From assembly GCA_002494885.1 (NCBI GenBank), contig DACV01000003.1:156672-220671 (forward strand): a DNA stretch of 64,000 nucleotides. The letters are read 5' to 3'. The notes below the pieces were generated by a model that had not been told where the DNA came from, did no database searches, and saw nothing but the letters and a program-made list of their open reading frames with translations. The translations under genes were made by a program, and so were the position numbers. The first letter of the stretch is position 1; the number at the start of each line of letters is the position of its first letter. The DNA comes from Methanobacterium sp. UBA44 (GTDB lineage: Archaea > Methanobacteriota > Methanobacteria > Methanobacteriales > Methanobacteriaceae). Shown piece by piece: positions 51,027-61,928 of this stretch.

Positions 51027-51587
51027 ATGAGTAAGGTTTTTGATAAATGGGATTTAGAAGAGGTGAAAGTAGAGGATCTGGGTCTTGTAAATTATATTTG
51101 CTTAGACGAAATATTAGTTCCACACACCTTAGGAAGACATGTCAAGAGACAGTTTGCCAAATCAAGAGTTTCAATAGTTGAAAGGTTAATGAATAAAATC
51201 ATGAGAACAGAAAGAAACTCAGGAAAGAAAAATAAAGCATACAACATTGTAAAAGACTCTTTTGAAGTTATAAATAAAAGATCAAAAGAAAACCCTGTCC
51301 AGATACTGGTTAAGGCAGTTGAAAATGCTGCTCCAAGGGAAGAAATTACAAGGGTAAAATATGGTGGAATTGGATATCAGGTTGCAGTAGATATCGCTCC
51401 CCAAAGAAGAGTCGATTTAGCACTTGGTTTCATAACAAGAGGGGCTTTACAGTCCTCATTCAAAAGGAAACGATCTGCAGAAGAATGTTTAGCTGACGAA
51501 TTATTGCTTGCAGCTGAATATGATACAAGAAGTTTTGCAATTGGAAAAAAAGATGAAAAAGAAAGAATTGCAAGATCTGCACACTAA
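51027..51587 (+). CDS. rps7: Ribosomal protein S7 (uS7)
   Basis: This 186-residue primary 16S rRNA-binding protein shows RLMNKIMRTERNSGKKNKAY, the VKAVENAAPREEITRVKYGG hairpin and a KKDEKERIARSAH C-terminus. I start at ATG 51027, seven bases after GAGGT; TTG 51024 is too close to the site. Confidence 0.97.
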   Translation: MSKVFDKWDLEEVKVEDLGLVNYICLDEILVPHTLGRHVKRQFAKSRVSIVERLMNKIMRTERNSGKKNKAYNIVKDSFEVINKRSKENPVQILVKAVENAAPREEITRVKYGGIGYQVAVDIAPQRRVDLALGFITRGALQSSFKRKRSAEECLADELLLAAEYDTRSFAIGKKDEKERIARSAH

Positions 51588-51662
51588 ATTAAAAATTTTT
51601 ATAAAACAAGCTGATATTAAGGCATGAATAAACCTGAAACGACACAGGTTAAAATGTATTCT

Positions 51663-51677
51663 AAAAATATATAAACC
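51663..51677 (+). promoter_or_regulatory. BRE/TATA-type promoter for fusA
   Basis: AAAAATATATAAACC has the form of an archaeal TATA box with an A-rich BRE. It lies about 120 bp before the fusA GTG, implying a leader of roughly 90 bases. It suggests fusA is transcribed separately from rps7. Confidence 0.5.
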
Positions 51678-51792
51678 ACTATATATACATTAAAGGTAAG
51701 GCAAAATTAACCGCTAATTATATAGAGAATTTAATATAAAATGCCTTTAAATATCTGCTTTTTAACTATTTTACAATTACAGGGTGATTATA

Positions 51793-53985
51793 GTGAGTAG
51801 ACGGGACAAAATGATTAATAAGATTAAGGAATTGATGTACCAGCCCAAAAACATCAGAAACATCGGTATTGTAGCCCACATCGATCATGGGAAAACTACA
51901 CTTTCCGATAACTTACTTGCTGGTGCAGGAATGATATCTGCAGAACTTGCGGGGGATCAGAGATTCCTTGATTTTGATGAACAAGAACAAGCAAGAGGAA
52001 TTACCATCGATGCAGCAAATGTATCCATGGTACATAAATATAAAAAAGGTGAATACCTGATTAACCTCATTGATACACCAGGTCACGTTGACTTTGGCGG
52101 AGACGTAACACGTGCAATGAGAGCAGTTGACGGTGCAGTTGTTGTAATATGTGCTGTTGAAGGAATCATGCCTCAAACAGAAACTGTACTTAGACAGGCT
52201 TTAATAGAAAACGTAAAGCCAGTACTGTTTATTAACAAAGTCGATCGTCTCATAAACGAGTTAAAATTAGACGATACTGAACTCCAGCAGAGATTTATAA
52301 AAATCATCGCCTCTGCAAATAAAATCATAAAATCAATGGCTCCAGAAGAGTATAAAGATGAATGGCTGGCCAGAGTAGAAGATGGAAGTGTTGCATTTGG
52401 TTCTGCATACCACAACTGGGCTATCAATGTCCCAATTATGCAGAAAACAGGCATAACCTTTAAAGATATTTATCAGTACTGTAAAGATGAAAATCAAAAA
52501 GAATTGGCTCAAAAAACACCAATAACTGACGTTTTACTTGATATGGTTATAGAACACTTACCGAGTCCTGATGTATCCCAGAGATACAGAGTACCAAGTA
52601 TCTGGACAGGAGACATAGAGAGTGAGGAAGGACAGGGTATGATTAATACTAATCCAGACTCACCACTTGCAGTGATGGTTACAAACATCAGCATAGACAA
52701 GCACGCCGGAGAAATCGCAACTGGTCGTGTATACGGTGGAACAATTGAAAAAGGTACAGAAATCTACTTCGTAGGTTCCATGGGTAAGGCAAGAACCCAG
52801 CAAGTCGGAGTATACATGGGTCCTGAAAGGATCAATACAGATAAAGTTCCAGCAGGAAACATCGTAGCAATAACCGGTGCAAGAAATGCAGTTGCAGGGG
52901 AAACAATCTCCGAACCAGGAAGAAAAATCAAAGCTTTCGAAGGATTGGAACACATCTCAGAACCAGTGGTTACAGTTGCTGTTGAAGCTAAAAACACCAA
53001 AGACCTTCCAAAACTCATAGAAGTTTTAAGACAGATTGGAAAAGAAGATCCAACAGTAAGAATTGAAATTAACGAGGAAACTGGTGAGCACCTCATAGCA
53101 GGTATGGGAGAACTTCACCTGGAGATCATTACCTACAGAATCAATGAAAAAGGTGTGGAAATAGAAACATCCCCACCAATCGTTGTTTACAGAGAAACAA
53201 TTGCTGGTAAAGCCGGGCCAGTTGAAGGTAAATCACCTAACAAGCACAACAGGTTCTACATAGAAATTGAACCATTAGAAGATGCCATGTTCAAGGCCTT
53301 ACAGAATAAAAAAATCAAAGAAGGCAGGGTAAAAGGTAAAGAAGAAGCAGCAAAATTCATGGAATACGGCCTTAAAAAAGAAGAAGCAAGAAAAGTCTGG
53401 GATGTATATGAGAGAAGTCTGTTTATAAATATGACCCGTGGTATACAGCACCTGGACGAAATCAAAGAACTTCTGCTTGAAGGTTTCGAAAGCGCACTTG
53501 ATGATGGCCCAATCGCAAGAGAAAAAGTCATGGGTATAAAAATAAAACTTATGGATGCAAAAATTCACGAAGATGCGGTACACAGAGGTCCTGCGCAGGT
53601 CTTACCTGCAATAAGAAAAGCAGTGTATGGATCCATAATGATGGCCCAGCCAACATTACTTGAGCCTCTACAAAAAGTATTTATAAATACACCGCAAGAC
53701 TATATGGGTTCAGCAACAAGGGAAGTTCAAAACAGAAGAGGTCAAATTGTTGACATGGAACAGGAAGGAGACATGGCAACTGTTGAATCAAAAGTACCTG
53801 TTGCAGAAATGTTTGGGTTTGCAGGCGATATAAGATCTGCCACCGAAGGTAGATGTTTATGGTCAACAGAAAATGCAGGTTTCGAGCGATTACCTAATGA
53901 GCTTCAAAAACAAATTGTAAGACAGATAAGAGATAGGAAGGGATTAAGTCCTGAACCTTATGGTCCAGAACATTACCTGGGTTAA
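51793..53985 (+). CDS. fusA: Translation elongation factor 2
   Basis: EF-2 is the GTPase that drives ribosomal translocation. The 730-residue protein has the P loop [32 protein letters not shown], and the archaeal domain IV with [15 protein letters not shown] that includes the histidine expected to become diphthamide. The GTG start at 51793 follows GGGTGAT; the longer frame from 51784 starts inside this site. A T8 run directly after the stop is a likely terminator. Confidence 0.97.
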   Translation: MSRRDKMINKIKELMYQPKNIRNIGIVAHIDHGKTTLSDNLLAGAGMISAELAGDQRFLDFDEQEQARGITIDAANVSMVHKYKKGEYLINLIDTPGHVDFGGDVTRAMRAVDGAVVVICAVEGIMPQTETVLRQALIENVKPVLFINKVDRLINELKLDDTELQQRFIKIIASANKIIKSMAPEEYKDEWLARVEDGSVAFGSAYHNWAINVPIMQKTGITFKDIYQYCKDENQKELAQKTPITDVLLDMVIEHLPSPDVSQRYRVPSIWTGDIESEEGQGMINTNPDSPLAVMVTNISIDKHAGEIATGRVYGGTIEKGTEIYFVGSMGKARTQQVGVYMGPERINTDKVPAGNIVAITGARNAVAGETISEPGRKIKAFEGLEHISEPVVTVAVEAKNTKDLPKLIEVLRQIGKEDPTVRIEINEETGEHLIAGMGELHLEIITYRINEKGVEIETSPPIVVYRETIAGKAGPVEGKSPNKHNRFYIEIEPLEDAMFKALQNKKIKEGRVKGKEEAAKFMEYGLKKEEARKVWDVYERSLFINMTRGIQHLDEIKELLLEGFESALDDGPIAREKVMGIKIKLMDAKIHEDAVHRGPAQVLPAIRKAVYGSIMMAQPTLLEPLQKVFINTPQDYMGSATREVQNRRGQIVDMEQEGDMATVESKVPVAEMFGFAGDIRSATEGRCLWSTENAGFERLPNELQKQIVRQIRDRKGLSPEPYGPEHYLG

Positions 53986-53990
53986 CCTTC

Positions 53991-53999
53991 CTTTTTTTT
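53991..53999 (+). terminator. Poly-T terminator after fusA
   Basis: A run of eight T begins seven bases after the fusA stop codon, with a CTTCC lead. No stable stem is seen, which is normal for archaeal termination. Confidence 0.6.
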
Positions 54000-54162
54000 A
54001 TAATTTTAAGAAAAATTCGAGGAGTCAATCCTCACTATTAAACAAAACCCTTAAAAGTTAGGTTATCCAATAGGTAGAGTATACCGATAACTTAATTAGC
54101 ACGATTTACAAATTGTAAACTGTTAGACTAATCTATCAACTAAGTTAGATGGAGGAATATTA

Positions 54163-55399
<1,237 letters not shown>

Positions 55400-55404
<5 letters not shown>

Positions 55405-55426
55405 GAACATTCCTATTATTTTTTTT
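55400..55426 (+). terminator. Hairpin plus T8 terminator overlapping the tuf stop codon
   Basis: AATAGGAA (55400-55407) and TTCCTATT (55410-55417) form a perfect 8-bp stem with a 2-nt loop, followed by eight T (55419-55426). The stem includes the tuf stop TAG at 55402-55404. This is the bacterial intrinsic terminator form, and it separates tuf from rps10. Confidence 0.65.
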
Positions 55427-55434
55427 AAAATTTT

Positions 55435-55494
55435 GGAGGTTTGACAAAATTCGTTCTGAATTTCGAAAACCCCAAAAAAATAATTTTTTGGAGG
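55435..55494 (+). repeat. Hairpin train E in the rps10 leader
   Basis: It starts with GGAGGTTTGA at 55435. Stems are 55447-55452/55458-55463 and 55472-55479/55484-55491 (8 bp). The last stem ends with the first GG of the real GGAGG (55490-55494) before rps10. Confidence 0.75.
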
Positions 55495-55500
55495 CATTTA

Positions 55501-55809
55501 ATGCACAAAGCACGAATTAAACTCACAGGAACAGATCCAGAAAAATTACAGTTCGTCTGCGACCAGTTACAAAAAATCGCAGAAAGAACAGGTGTAGATC
55601 TCTCAGGCCCAATTCCACTCCCAACTAAAAAACTTGTAGTACCAACCAGAAAATCTCCAGATGGAGAAGGAAAGGCCACATGGGAAAAATGGGAACTAAG
55701 AATCCACAAAAGACTTGTTGGAATCGAAGCCGATGAAAGGGCAATGAGACAGGTCATGAAAGTAAACGTTCCAGATAACGTAAGCATAGAAATCGAACTT
55801 AAAAGCTAA
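55501..55809 (+). CDS. rps10: Ribosomal protein S10 (uS10)
   Basis: The 102-residue protein matches archaeal uS10: [40 protein letters not shown] and the C-terminal [18 protein letters not shown] segment. The true start is ATG 55501, with GGAGG seven bases ahead; the upstream frame to 55441 is the hairpin leader. It follows tuf as in most archaea, but behind a terminator. Confidence 0.97.
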   Translation: MHKARIKLTGTDPEKLQFVCDQLQKIAERTGVDLSGPIPLPTKKLVVPTRKSPDGEGKATWEKWELRIHKRLVGIEADERAMRQVMKVNVPDNVSIEIELKS

Positions 55810-55875
55810 TTCCTTTTTAATAGCTACATAACTTTTTACAGCTTAAATTAAATTTTAAGCTTTAAACTCTTATTT

Positions 55876-55961
<86 letters not shown>

Positions 55962-55962
55962 T

Positions 55963-56127
55963 AAAAAATTCTACGGATTTTTTACGCATGCGAAAAATGA
56001 AATTTTTCGCTGTTAAGAAACATAGTTTCTTAAACATCAAAATTAAAAATTTTGATTGCGCTCAACCGCTCAAAAATTCTGAAAGAATTTTTGGCGCCCT
56101 GAAAATCGTAGATTTTTAAGGGCTTTT
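55963..56127 (+). repeat. Hairpin train F after tRNA-Ser
   Basis: Stems are 55990-55998/56002-56010 (9 bp, loop GAA), 56013-56021/56025-56033 (9 bp, loop ATA), 56036-56044/56048-56056 (9 bp, loop AAA), 56071-56079/56085-56093 (9 bp, loop TGAAA) and 56097-56107 with 56111-56122, followed by T5. Unlike the other trains it precedes no gene on its strand; the last stem and T run could end the tRNA transcript. Confidence 0.8.
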
Positions 56128-56472
56128 TCCTTTAAAAAACTCGTTTCGGTAATTAGAAACAATAACAAATTCATTATTTTTGATAATTTTATTAATTCCA
56201 ATAATTCAATCCAGTATTCAATCCATTAAGATTTCTACAGGTCTATTTCTAAAATAAATGGAAATTAAAGTATGCTAATAATCTAATTATATAGATTGGA
56301 TTTATAATAGTAGCCAATAATTAAATATTGCCCCTTATTTAACTAAATAGCTATCATTATTTTACACAATATTAGTTTTTCAAACACTCTTGGGGTACTT
56401 TGTACAGGAAAAAGTTGCATCAGTGGCTGGGCCTGTTTCAGCACAGTAAGACTGCTTAATTTTAGCCAGATT
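56128..56472. other. AT-rich gap before the monooxygenase gene
   Basis: There is no supported gene. On the minus strand a 29-codon frame (56380-56469) with two cysteines follows the monooxygenase stop, but it has no normal start codon. Confidence 0.4.
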
Positions 56473-56763
56473 TTATTCCTTATCCACTGGATAAACATCA
56501 ATATCCAATTCTTTGGCCAAAATATTTTTAATAGCCACACTAAATGTTTTGAAGTGTTCTGTTTGCATATGTGAATCTAAAACATCCTGATCTTTCCATT
56601 GCTCAAGCATGATCAGCACATCGTCATCTTCAGTACTGGAATATAAATCATAACTGATACATCCTGATTCTAAACGAGTGGATTTAATTAAATCTTTAGC
56701 TTTTGAAATGATTTTATTCTTTTCACCGGGTTTGGCTGTTATTTTAGCGGTTACCATCATCAT
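56473..56763 (-). CDS. Antibiotic biosynthesis monooxygenase (ABM) domain protein
   Basis: This 96-residue protein is a single ferredoxin-like ABM domain: TAKITAKPGEKNKIISKAKD, ESGCISYDLYSSTEDD and a MLEQWKDQDVLDSHMQTEHF block with the conserved W and H. Family members are dimeric quinol or aromatic oxygenases, or heme-degrading enzymes; in a strict anaerobe the role is probably stress related and remains unknown. GGAGG precedes the ATG. It is downstream of a decayed TetR gene. Confidence 0.85.
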   Translation of the reverse strand: MMMVTAKITAKPGEKNKIISKAKDLIKSTRLESGCISYDLYSSTEDDDVLIMLEQWKDQDVLDSHMQTEHFKTFSVAIKNILAKELDIDVYPVDKE

Positions 56764-56798
56764 GGTTTTTCCTCCTTTAAGGTATATTCATATGAGTG

Positions 56799-57400
56799 TT
56801 ATTTTGTGATATACTTCCATAAAAAATCTATGTTAGAGTGCATTCTATTTTCCAAGGGCATTTCTGGTATCCCGATCCACATGAGTACTGTTCCCACCAT
56901 GGTGGTTTGTATGACTGTTGCAATTTCTGTAGAGTCTATATCTAGTCTTATGATGCCTTGAATTTTGACATCATCGAGTACATCTATTATGAAGTTTTGC
57001 AGATTATGATAGAATTCATTGTAGTGTTTACCTATTATTTCATATTTTTGAACGCCTTCAAATAAGAGGAGGTGTAATATCCTGTAATCTATCTTTTCAG
57101 AGCCTTTACATAATTGCATGCCCTCATTAATTGTTGTGTCGTCCCCTACTATGTTAAATTACTGTTTTGAGTTTTTCTTTATGTGCGCCTTCAAAGTGTC
57201 CTATTTGTTCCTTGATCAAAACACTTAAATATGTATTTTTCAATCACTGCAATAAATAAAATATCTTTGCTATCAAAATGATAATAAAGACCACCAGTAG
57301 TTATATCTGATGCTTTCATAATCTCATTTAATGAGATATCAAAAAATCCCTTTTTAAAAGAAGTTTGATGTATTTCCATGACCCGGTCTTTGGTATCCAT
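56799..57400 (-). pseudogene. Decayed TetR-family regulator, paralog of the next gene
   Basis: Two fragments align with the intact TetR gene at 57513-58109. The first, from ATG 57400, reads MDTKDRVMEIHQTSFKKGFF, then ITTGGLYYHFDSKD (helix-turn-helix) and stops at 57191. The second, ending at 56799, has DYRILHLLLFEGVQKYEIIG to the C-terminus. About 70 bases between them are out of frame. The promoter region upstream still carries an 18-bp palindrome shared with adh. Confidence 0.8.
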
Positions 57401-57453
57401 TAATAATACCCTATATTTTCACTATTCCCACGTATATGAGGGCCAGTATATAA

Positions 57454-57471
57454 ACATACCGAATGCTATGT
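57454..57471. promoter_or_regulatory. Candidate TetR operator upstream of the decayed regulator
   Basis: ACATACCGAATGCTATGT has inverted arms ACATA/TATGT. Its reverse complement matches 58410-58427 in front of adh at 15 of 18 positions. Confidence 0.55.
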
Positions 57472-57512
57472 ATAATAATCGACGAATTTAAAAAAAAGGT
57501 TTTTGTTAAATT

Positions 57513-58109
57513 TTATCCGGGATCTGTGGAGATAAATTCCCATATGCGTTCGCTGGTTAAACTTATCCGGGTTTTCAGGGGTATTTCAGGCATGGCTATT
57601 CCCATTAAGACATTTCCAACCATTGCTGTTTCAATGGCATTTGCAAGTTCAGATGGATCAATATCGTTCCTTATGGTACCCTGGGCTATACCTTCTTCAA
57701 CTATTTCTGTGATGAAATTCAGGAGTGAGTGAAAGAATTCTGAGTATTGCTGGCGTACTGGTTTGAATTTTTTAACCCCTTCCATTAAGAGCATGTGTAA
57801 CGTTTGATAATCAATTATAACTGAATCTGATAGCTGTGCATCTCCTATTATGGATAGCATTATCGCCCTTAACTTTTCTTGGGGTGTGCCTCTGCATTCC
57901 CTTAATTTTCTGACGGTAAAGTTGAAGTAGTTGAAGAGGTATTTTTCTATAACGGCAATGAGTAGGTCGTCTTTGCTGTGGAAGTAGTGGTAAAATCCTC
58001 CAGTGGTGATATTTGATGCCTGTTTAATTTCGCTTAATGAGACATCAGAGAATCCCTTTTCCAGGAACAATTTTAATGATTCTTCCATGATTTTATCTTT
58101 AGTTCCCAT
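57513..58109 (-). CDS. TetR-family transcriptional regulator
   Basis: The 198-residue protein has a complete N-terminal DNA-binding domain (KIMEESLKLFLEKGFSDVSL, then SNITTGGFYHYFHSKDDLLI) and a helical ligand domain of about 140 residues with the C-terminal AMVGNVLMGIAMPEIPLKTR stretch shared with its decayed neighbour. The ATG follows GGGGGA. It is divergent from adh by 372 bp and is the best candidate to control the alcohol dehydrogenase genes. Its ligand is unknown; an alcohol or ketone would be logical. Confidence 0.9.
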   Translation of the reverse strand: MGTKDKIMEESLKLFLEKGFSDVSLSEIKQASNITTGGFYHYFHSKDDLLIAVIEKYLFNYFNFTVRKLRECRGTPQEKLRAIMLSIIGDAQLSDSVIIDYQTLHMLLMEGVKKFKPVRQQYSEFFHSLLNFITEIVEEGIAQGTIRNDIDPSELANAIETAMVGNVLMGIAMPEIPLKTRISLTSERIWEFISTDPG

Positions 58110-58409
58110 GTTGAGTCCCCCAATTTTACGAGGTTTAATAAAATTAATTTATCTATAGATATATTCCATTTATAGTCAGGTGTAGATGTTTTTAAACGAA
58201 ACACTAACTAAAAATCAGGTAGGGAACGTGTTTTCAGATAATTAAAGCTAACAGGTTTTTTTGAATCCTGATTTCTAATAATTAATGCCCATGACTATAA
58301 TATTAATGGGATGGTTATTTATTATGCATTTTTATTTTCTCAAATTACATGATAAATATTTATTTAATAGAGAAAGACTCCTTATAAATTTTATTATTAA
58401 TCATTATAA
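58110..58409. other. Divergent promoter region between tetR and adh
   Basis: AT-rich, with no open frame. It holds the tetR promoter (a TATA-like stretch near 58136-58150 on the minus strand) and leads to the candidate operator at 58410. Confidence 0.4.
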
Positions 58410-58427
58410 ACAGACAATTCGGTATGT
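58410..58427. promoter_or_regulatory. Candidate operator in the adh promoter
   Basis: ACAGACAATTCGGTATGT matches the inverted palindrome at 57454-57471 in 15 of 18 positions. It lies about 55 bp before the adh start, beside TATATATAGG. Confidence 0.55.
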
Positions 58428-58481
58428 ATATATAGGAGAAAATTAGAACTCTATCCAATAACCAAAAGAGGTGTATAAAAA

Positions 58482-59552
58482 ATGAAAGGATATGCTATGT
58501 TAAAAATAGGCGAAGTAGGTTGGATAGAAAAAGACAGACCAAAATGCGGTCCAACTGACGCTATCATAAGGCCCACGGCCTTAGCACCATGTACTTCTGA
58601 TGTACACACTGTTTGGGAAGGTGCTCTAGGAGACCGTCACAATATGATCTTAGGACACGAAGCAGTGGGTGTTGTAGATGAAGTAGGAAACCAGGTTAAA
58701 GATTTTAAACCCGGTGACAAGGTAATTGTACCTGCAATCACTCCAGATTGGGATACAGAAGCTTGCCAGCGAGGATATCCATCACAAACAGGAGGAGCAT
58801 GCGGTGGATGGAAGTTCTCCAACTTCAAAGACGGTGTATTTGCTGATTTCTTCCATGTAAATCTGGCAGATAACAACCTGGCACTAATACCAGAAGGCAT
58901 GTCCCAGGAAGCTGCAGTCATGATACCAGATATGTTAAGCACCGGCTTTATGGGTGCGGAAAATGCCAACATTGAAATAGGTTCCAGTGTAGCAGTTCTG
59001 GGTATTGGGGCCGTTGGACTCAGTGGTATAGCTGGTGCAGTACTAGAAGGTGCTGGAAGAATATTTGCAGTTGGTACCAGACCAATCTCAGTGGAAGTGG
59101 CTAAAAAATACGGAGCCACAGACATAATCAGCTATAAAGACGGAGACACCGCAGACCAAATTTTAGAAGCCACCGATGGAGAAGGTGTTGATGCTGTAAT
59201 AGTATCTGGCGGTGGTCCGGACATATTATTAGACGCATTTAAAATGGCGAAAGCAGGATCCACAATCTCAAACAACAACTACTTCGGTAAAGGACAGGGA
59301 GATAAAGACACCATCCCAATACCACGGGTAGACTGGGCATTTGGTATGGGTGATAAAAACCTGATCACTGGACTATGTCCTGGTGGAAGAACCAGAATGG
59401 AAAGACTGGCAGATATTGTAACCTACGGACGAATGGATCCAGAACTCATGGCCACACATACATTCAAAGGATTCGATAAAATCGGAGAAGCCCTTGAACT
59501 CATGAGAGATAAACCTAGGGATCTAATCAAACCAGTGGTGCTCTTAGACTAA
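58482..59552 (+). CDS. adh: NADP-dependent secondary alcohol dehydrogenase
   Basis: The enzyme oxidises secondary alcohols such as 2-propanol to ketones with NADP. The 356-residue protein is very close to Thermoanaerobacter brockii ADH along its length. Zinc ligands C37, H59 and D150 and neighbouring E60 are present. The coenzyme fold has GIGAVG (174-179) followed by G198-T199-R200, matching the G-S-R that binds the NADP 2'-phosphate. Growth of some Methanobacterium on 2-propanol uses this type of enzyme. fno follows 137 bp later, allowing NADPH to F420H2 transfer. GAGGTG precedes the ATG. Confidence 0.93.
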   Translation: MKGYAMLKIGEVGWIEKDRPKCGPTDAIIRPTALAPCTSDVHTVWEGALGDRHNMILGHEAVGVVDEVGNQVKDFKPGDKVIVPAITPDWDTEACQRGYPSQTGGACGGWKFSNFKDGVFADFFHVNLADNNLALIPEGMSQEAAVMIPDMLSTGFMGAENANIEIGSSVAVLGIGAVGLSGIAGAVLEGAGRIFAVGTRPISVEVAKKYGATDIISYKDGDTADQILEATDGEGVDAVIVSGGGPDILLDAFKMAKAGSTISNNNYFGKGQGDKDTIPIPRVDWAFGMGDKNLITGLCPGGRTRMERLADIVTYGRMDPELMATHTFKGFDKIGEALELMRDKPRDLIKPVVLLD

Positions 59553-59564
59553 AAAAAAATATAA

Positions 59565-59579
59565 TTTTTTTCTTTTTTT
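59565..59579 (+). terminator. T-rich terminator after adh
   Basis: Two T runs (six or more each) separated by one C follow the adh stop by 12 bp. This suggests adh and fno may be separate transcripts, or joined by read-through. Confidence 0.5.
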
Positions 59580-59689
59580 GAGTTAAAAGTTATGGGGTGA
59601 AAGGAGTTATTTAGTAAATCTAAATAATTAAGGGTTTACAAGTTTTAAGCCTTTCATTCTTTTTTAAAAAAAATATGAGGTATAAAAAA

Positions 59690-60376
59690 ATGAAAATTGC
59701 AATTATCGGTGGTACTGGTGGTCAGGGTTTAGGGATTGCCATACGATTTGTACAATCTGGTGAAGATGTTATAATCGGATCCAGGACCATGGAAAAAGCC
59801 CAGGCAGCAGTGGATAAAGTAAAAGAACTACTAGAAAAAGACAAAATACCCAACCTTAAAGCAGCTGAAAACTCTGATGCAGCAAAAGAAGCAGATTTAA
59901 TGGTTTTAACCGTACCATTAGCCGCTCAAAGATCAACATGCTTATCAATCAAGGAAGGTGCAGCTGGTAAAATAGTTATGGATGCAACAGGACCCCTTGA
60001 ATCTGCTATCGGCGGATCACCAACCAGATGCCTGTACTTACCAGAAGGAGCAGCATCAGAAAGATCACAAAAAGTCCTACCAGATTCAAAAGTAATATGC
60101 GCCTTTAACAACATCAGCAGCGGAGCCCTGATGAACTTCAACGAACCCATAGACTGCGACTGCCTAATATCAGGAGACGACCAGGAAGCCAAAATAACAG
60201 TCGCCAAACTAATAGACAAACTACCCGGAGTACAGACTGTGGACTGCGGACCACTTGAAAGAGCCCAGATAATAGAAAAAATCACACCACTACTCATCGG
60301 ACTAAACATCAAAAAAACATGCAAAGACGCCGGAATACGAATAACCGGCATAGACCCCGAATGCAAACTATACTAA
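59690..60376 (+). CDS. fno: F420H2:NADP oxidoreductase
   Basis: Fno moves hydride between F420H2 and NADP. The 228-residue protein has the N-terminal IAIIGGTGGQGLGIAIRFVQ fold with the SRTMEKAQ segment that reads the NADP phosphate, then VLTVPLAAQRST, PDSKVICAFNNISSGAL and the C-terminal LIGLNIKKTCKDAGIRITG tail. ATG 59690 follows GAGGTAT; an earlier ATG at 59675 lies before that site. With adh it can turn alcohol-derived NADPH into F420H2 for methane formation. Confidence 0.94.
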   Translation: MKIAIIGGTGGQGLGIAIRFVQSGEDVIIGSRTMEKAQAAVDKVKELLEKDKIPNLKAAENSDAAKEADLMVLTVPLAAQRSTCLSIKEGAAGKIVMDATGPLESAIGGSPTRCLYLPEGAASERSQKVLPDSKVICAFNNISSGALMNFNEPIDCDCLISGDDQEAKITVAKLIDKLPGVQTVDCGPLERAQIIEKITPLLIGLNIKKTCKDAGIRITGIDPECKLY

Positions 60377-60384
60377 AAACAAAC

Positions 60385-60411
60385 AAATCCAAATAAGATA
60401 AATTTGGATTT
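60385..60411 (+). terminator. Hairpin after fno
   Basis: AAATCCAAAT (60385-60394) and ATTTGGATTT (60402-60411) make a perfect 10-bp stem with a 7-nt loop, nine bases after the fno stop. There is no long T run, so it may act in RNA stability or termination. Confidence 0.5.
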
Positions 60412-60460
60412 AAAGACAGTGATTCAAAAATTAAATATTTTTCATGTAATGAGTAGGACA

Positions 60461-60504
60461 GGGCACCTAAATCATTTTTCGCTCAAATGTATTATAAGGT
60501 GCCC
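60461..60504 (+). promoter_or_regulatory. Long-loop inverted repeat before the aspartate dehydrogenase-like gene
   Basis: GGGCACCT (60461-60468) and AGGTGCCC (60497-60504) are perfect inverted copies 28 bases apart, GC-rich in an AT-rich gap, about 50 bp before the gene start. They may be an operator pair or a terminator for the preceding transcript. Confidence 0.4.
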
Positions 60505-60551
60505 CAATATTATTTTTTTTAACTAAATAATTTTATAAATCTAAGAAAAAT

Positions 60552-61478
60552 ATGCAGGACTGTATTTATATGTTAAATAATCCACAGGGAACTGAACAGC
60601 TTATGGAAGAAGACCTACACATTTCCTGTTATGACTCTGATATACCGGTGATTGATGAGGACCAATATAAATCCAGGAGCACGGTAGAACTAGGAAAAAA
60701 ACAACCATCCCCTATGATCCTGGGAATTATTGGATGCGGAGCCATAGCCAGTATAATAACCGATTTTGCCTTAGAGGGAAAGCTCAGTGCAGAGCTTAAA
60801 TATTTCTATGACACCGACCTGGATAGAGCCAGGGAACTAGCTTCAAAAGTGGATGGAATGGTAGTTTTAAACTTTGAAGATATGTTAAATAATGTGGATC
60901 TGGTAATTGAAGCAGCATCACCACAGGCTGTTATAAAATATGTTCCAAAGATCCTTAGAGCCGGGAAAGATGTTATAATAATGAGTATCGGAGCCCTGAT
61001 AGGGCAGAATTTCCGGGAAAAACTCGAAAAAATTGCATCAATGAACCATTGTAATATACACACACCGTCGGGAGCTATCGTTGGATTGGACGGTATAAAA
61101 GCCGCTTCAATGGGAAAAATTACAAATATAAGTTTATTAACAAGGAAACCACCTGAATCACTGGGGATTTCTACTGATGAGGAAATCGTGTTATATGAAG
61201 GTAAAGCTCATGATGCAGTGCGTAAATTCCCTATGAACATGAATGTAGCTGCTGCTTTAAGCATCGCCTGCAAAAAAGAAGTTAACGTAAAAATAATAGC
61301 AGATCCAAGCGTGGACTGTAACTGCCATGAAATACATGTAACCGGTGAATTCGGTGAATTAACCACAACCACCAGAAATGTTAACTGCACCAACAACCCA
61401 AAAACCAGCAAACTAGCCGCATATTCAGCCATCCAACTAATAAAAAATTTAAACAACCAAATAAACGTTGGAACCTAA
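60552..61478 (+). CDS. nadX: L-aspartate dehydrogenase-like protein with N-terminal extension
   Basis: The protein matches NadX-type enzymes, which oxidise aspartate to iminoaspartate for NAD synthesis: [19 protein letters not shown], then the [16 protein letters not shown] and LLTRKPP active-site region, and a C-terminal [20 protein letters not shown] block. The catalytic domain begins near residue 56; the first 54 residues (acidic, with two cysteines) are not part of the usual enzyme. The start is uncertain: ATG 60552, 60570 and 60714 are all poorly marked. nadA and nadC are not adjacent, so a role beside adh and fno is possible. Confidence 0.78.
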   Translation: MQDCIYMLNNPQGTEQLMEEDLHISCYDSDIPVIDEDQYKSRSTVELGKKQPSPMILGIIGCGAIASIITDFALEGKLSAELKYFYDTDLDRARELASKVDGMVVLNFEDMLNNVDLVIEAASPQAVIKYVPKILRAGKDVIIMSIGALIGQNFREKLEKIASMNHCNIHTPSGAIVGLDGIKAASMGKITNISLLTRKPPESLGISTDEEIVLYEGKAHDAVRKFPMNMNVAAALSIACKKEVNVKIIADPSVDCNCHEIHVTGEFGELTTTTRNVNCTNNPKTSKLAAYSAIQLIKNLNNQINVGT

Positions 61479-61694
61479 ACCATTATCCCTTTTAAATTTG
61501 TTCCCATTTTTTTAAATTAAAAAAAAACCAATAAAATAAATTTATCATAGTATTTAAAAAACAAAAAAATAGATAAATTTAAATGAAAATTAAATTTTAA
61601 AACTCATGCATTAAATGATTAAGATTTGATATCTTAATTATAAAACATTTAATCATCGTTTGAGCATTAAAAATTAACTAAAACTCAAATTAAA

Positions 61695-61928
61695 CTATTC
61701 TACTATTTCTGCAAAAGCAAAGTTTCTTCTTACTGAATTAATTCTGATTTTAACTTCATCGCCTACTTTAGCTCCTGATACAAAAACTATGAAACCTTCT
61801 ATTTTAGCGATTCCGTCTCCATCTCTTCCCATATCTTCAATTTTGACATCGTATTCTTCTCCTTCGTTTAAAGGAGCTGAATTTCCTTTATTATCTCTTC
61901 CATAATCGTTTCTAAACAATTTATTCAC
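61695..61928 (-). CDS. TRAM-domain RNA-binding protein
   Basis: This 77-residue protein is a stand-alone TRAM domain ([20 protein letters not shown], then [20 protein letters not shown] and [15 protein letters not shown]). Archaeal members act as RNA chaperones, some as cold-shock proteins. The start could be GTG 61928 or TTG 61919; the second has GGATGTGA at better distance. It is monocistronic. Confidence 0.92.
   Translation of the reverse strand: MNKLFRNDYGRDNKGNSAPLNEGEEYDVKIEDMGRDGDGIAKIEGFIVFVSGAKVGDEVKIRINSVRRNFAFAEIVE

Noticed and set aside
51615..51660. Possible C/D box RNA before fusA
   Set aside because: Only weak ATGAAT and CTGA boxes are present, without flanking pairing or D'/C' boxes.
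56380..56469. 29-codon cysteine-containing frame after the ABM gene (minus strand)
   Set aside because: It would need a CTG start and has no family resemblance I can name; it may be a remnant.
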